From CAYLNK01 sp964384675 (GTDB lineage Bacteria > Acidobacteriota > Thermoanaerobaculia > UBA5066): 5,006 nucleotides of DNA. Under the pieces are notes generated by a model. That model worked only from the letters and a program-made list of their open reading frames with translations, was not told the origin of the DNA and searched no databases. Of this stretch, positions 4,422-5,006 are shown one piece after another (the first letter of the stretch is position 1; the number at the start of each line of letters is the position of its first letter). A program made the position numbers and the translations under genes. The stretch is taken from contig CAYLNK010000399.1 of NCBI GenBank assembly GCA_964384675.1, positions 1 to 5,006 on the forward strand, in the 5' to 3' direction.

Positions 4422-5006
4422 GTGCTCTCGACCTCACGCCGTGCCCCCTGGTGGTCCTGGGGCCTGCTCGCCGCCGCCACGCTGCCGTTCGCGGACGGAC
4501 GGCACGGCTTCTGGCTCGCCACGTGGGTGGCGTTCCTCGCCCTCGCCGCGTTCCTTCGGAGCGCACCGCCGGGCGCCGCGCTCGGGGGCGGAGCGTTCGT
4601 CCTGACGCTCGGGACCGCCGTCCACCTGCAGGGCGTCCTTCCCCTGCACGGCGTCGCCTTCGCCGGGGCCTCCGCCCTCATCGGGACCTCGGCTCTTCCA
4701 CCGTTCCTCCTGGACCGCTGGGCGATCCGCCGGCTCCCCCCGCTCGCCGGGACGCTGGTGCTGCCGTGCGCCTGGGTGGCGCTCGAGTGGACCGTGGGCC
4801 TCGTCAGCCCGTTCGGCTCCTGGGGCGCCGTCGGCTACACGCAGCGCGAGCGCCTCACGCTCCTCCAGCTCGCCTCGGTGACCGGTGTCCACGGGCTGTC
4901 GTTCCTGGTGATGTGGGTCGCTTCGGCCGGCGCCGCGCTCGCCGGGCCGGCCTCCCCGCGGGCTTCGGCCGCGCCCCCGGGGGACGCCGAGCGCTCCTCC
5001 GTCGCC
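4422..5006 (+). CDS. lnt: Apolipoprotein N-acyltransferase-like membrane protein, 3' end cut by window edge
   Basis: From GTG 4422 the frame stays open to the right edge, giving 195 residues. The protein is strongly hydrophobic, with membrane segments at about 13-24, 31-46, 53-69, 76-97, 107-122 and 157-175, after a short basic start (STSRRAPWW) suited to a cytoplasmic N-terminus. The segment LPCAWVALEWTVGLVSPFGS, then WGAVGYTQ and LLQLASVTGVHGLSFLVMW (residues 112-165), closely follows the conserved Lnt pattern of a WVA.E stretch, PF..W...GY.Q, and Q.AS.TGV.GLSFL. Lnt adds the third acyl chain to lipoproteins at the outer face of the inner membrane. Family members are about 500 residues or more, so the nitrilase-type catalytic domain (Glu-Lys-Cys) lies past the window and its integrity cannot be judged. 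Starts at GTG 4377 (with GGAAAGG) or GTG 4383 are possible. I prefer 4422 because the extra codons have weaker G/C third positions than the body. An Lnt-like protein of other specificity is possible. Confidence 0.75.
   Translation, partial: MLSTSRRAPWWSWGLLAAATLPFADGRHGFWLATWVAFLALAAFLRSAPPGAALGGGAFVLTLGTAVHLQGVLPLHGVAFAGASALIGTSALPPFLLDRWAIRRLPPLAGTLVLPCAWVALEWTVGLVSPFGSWGAVGYTQRERLTLLQLASVTGVHGLSFLVMWVASAGAALAGPASPRASAAPPGDAERSSVA

Overview
This is a very GC-rich bacterial window with strong G/C preference at third codon positions. Every well-supported gene acts at, or is exported to, the cell envelope. The mix of genes (a large serine hydrolase with an appended beta-rich tail, a secreted thioredoxin-fold protein with a 'WCGDS' motif, and an Lnt-type acyltransferase) suits a high-GC Gram-negative lineage. 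Acidobacteriota is my first guess and Myxococcota or a related group the second. That rests on remembered family resemblance, not on a marker gene.

Layout. (1) Positions 2-754, + strand: the 3' part of a helical-repeat (TPR/Sel1-like) protein, cut by the left edge. (2) 751-2460, +: a complete exported beta-lactamase-family serine hydrolase. It overlaps gene 1 by four bases (GTGA) and has its own ribosome binding site, so the two look like an operon. (3) 2461-2862, +: a short, decayed-looking cassette. It holds a small protein with a 'VDLTLVR...LTP' motif, followed by a 50-codon remnant that looks like the two ends of a nucleotidyltransferase gene with the middle deleted. (4) 2863-4299, - strand: a complete exported thioredoxin-fold protein with a C-terminal DUF3108-like domain. 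(5) 4300-4421: a divergent intergenic region with a good sigma-54-like -24/-12 match facing gene 4. (6) 4422-5006, +: the N-terminal part of a polytopic membrane protein resembling apolipoprotein N-acyltransferase, cut by the right edge.

The most interesting feature is the 2.44-2.88 kb junction. A 22-base sequence occurs at 2441-2462 and again, with 20 of 22 bases identical, at 2863-2884, in direct orientation and exactly flanking the decayed cassette. The left copy carries the 3' end and stop of the serine hydrolase gene. The right copy carries the 3' end and stop of the oppositely oriented thioredoxin gene. A single copy could have served as the overlapping tail of both genes, so the cassette may have entered between two convergent genes by duplicating their shared end and leaving both intact. 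This is a structural inference that a comparison of related genomes could settle.

No RNA gene, CRISPR array, insertion sequence or transposase was seen. The window does not show a complete new system. What it offers is a possible scar of a two-gene toxin/antitoxin-like unit, plus a thioredoxin-fold protein with an unusual cysteine layout.
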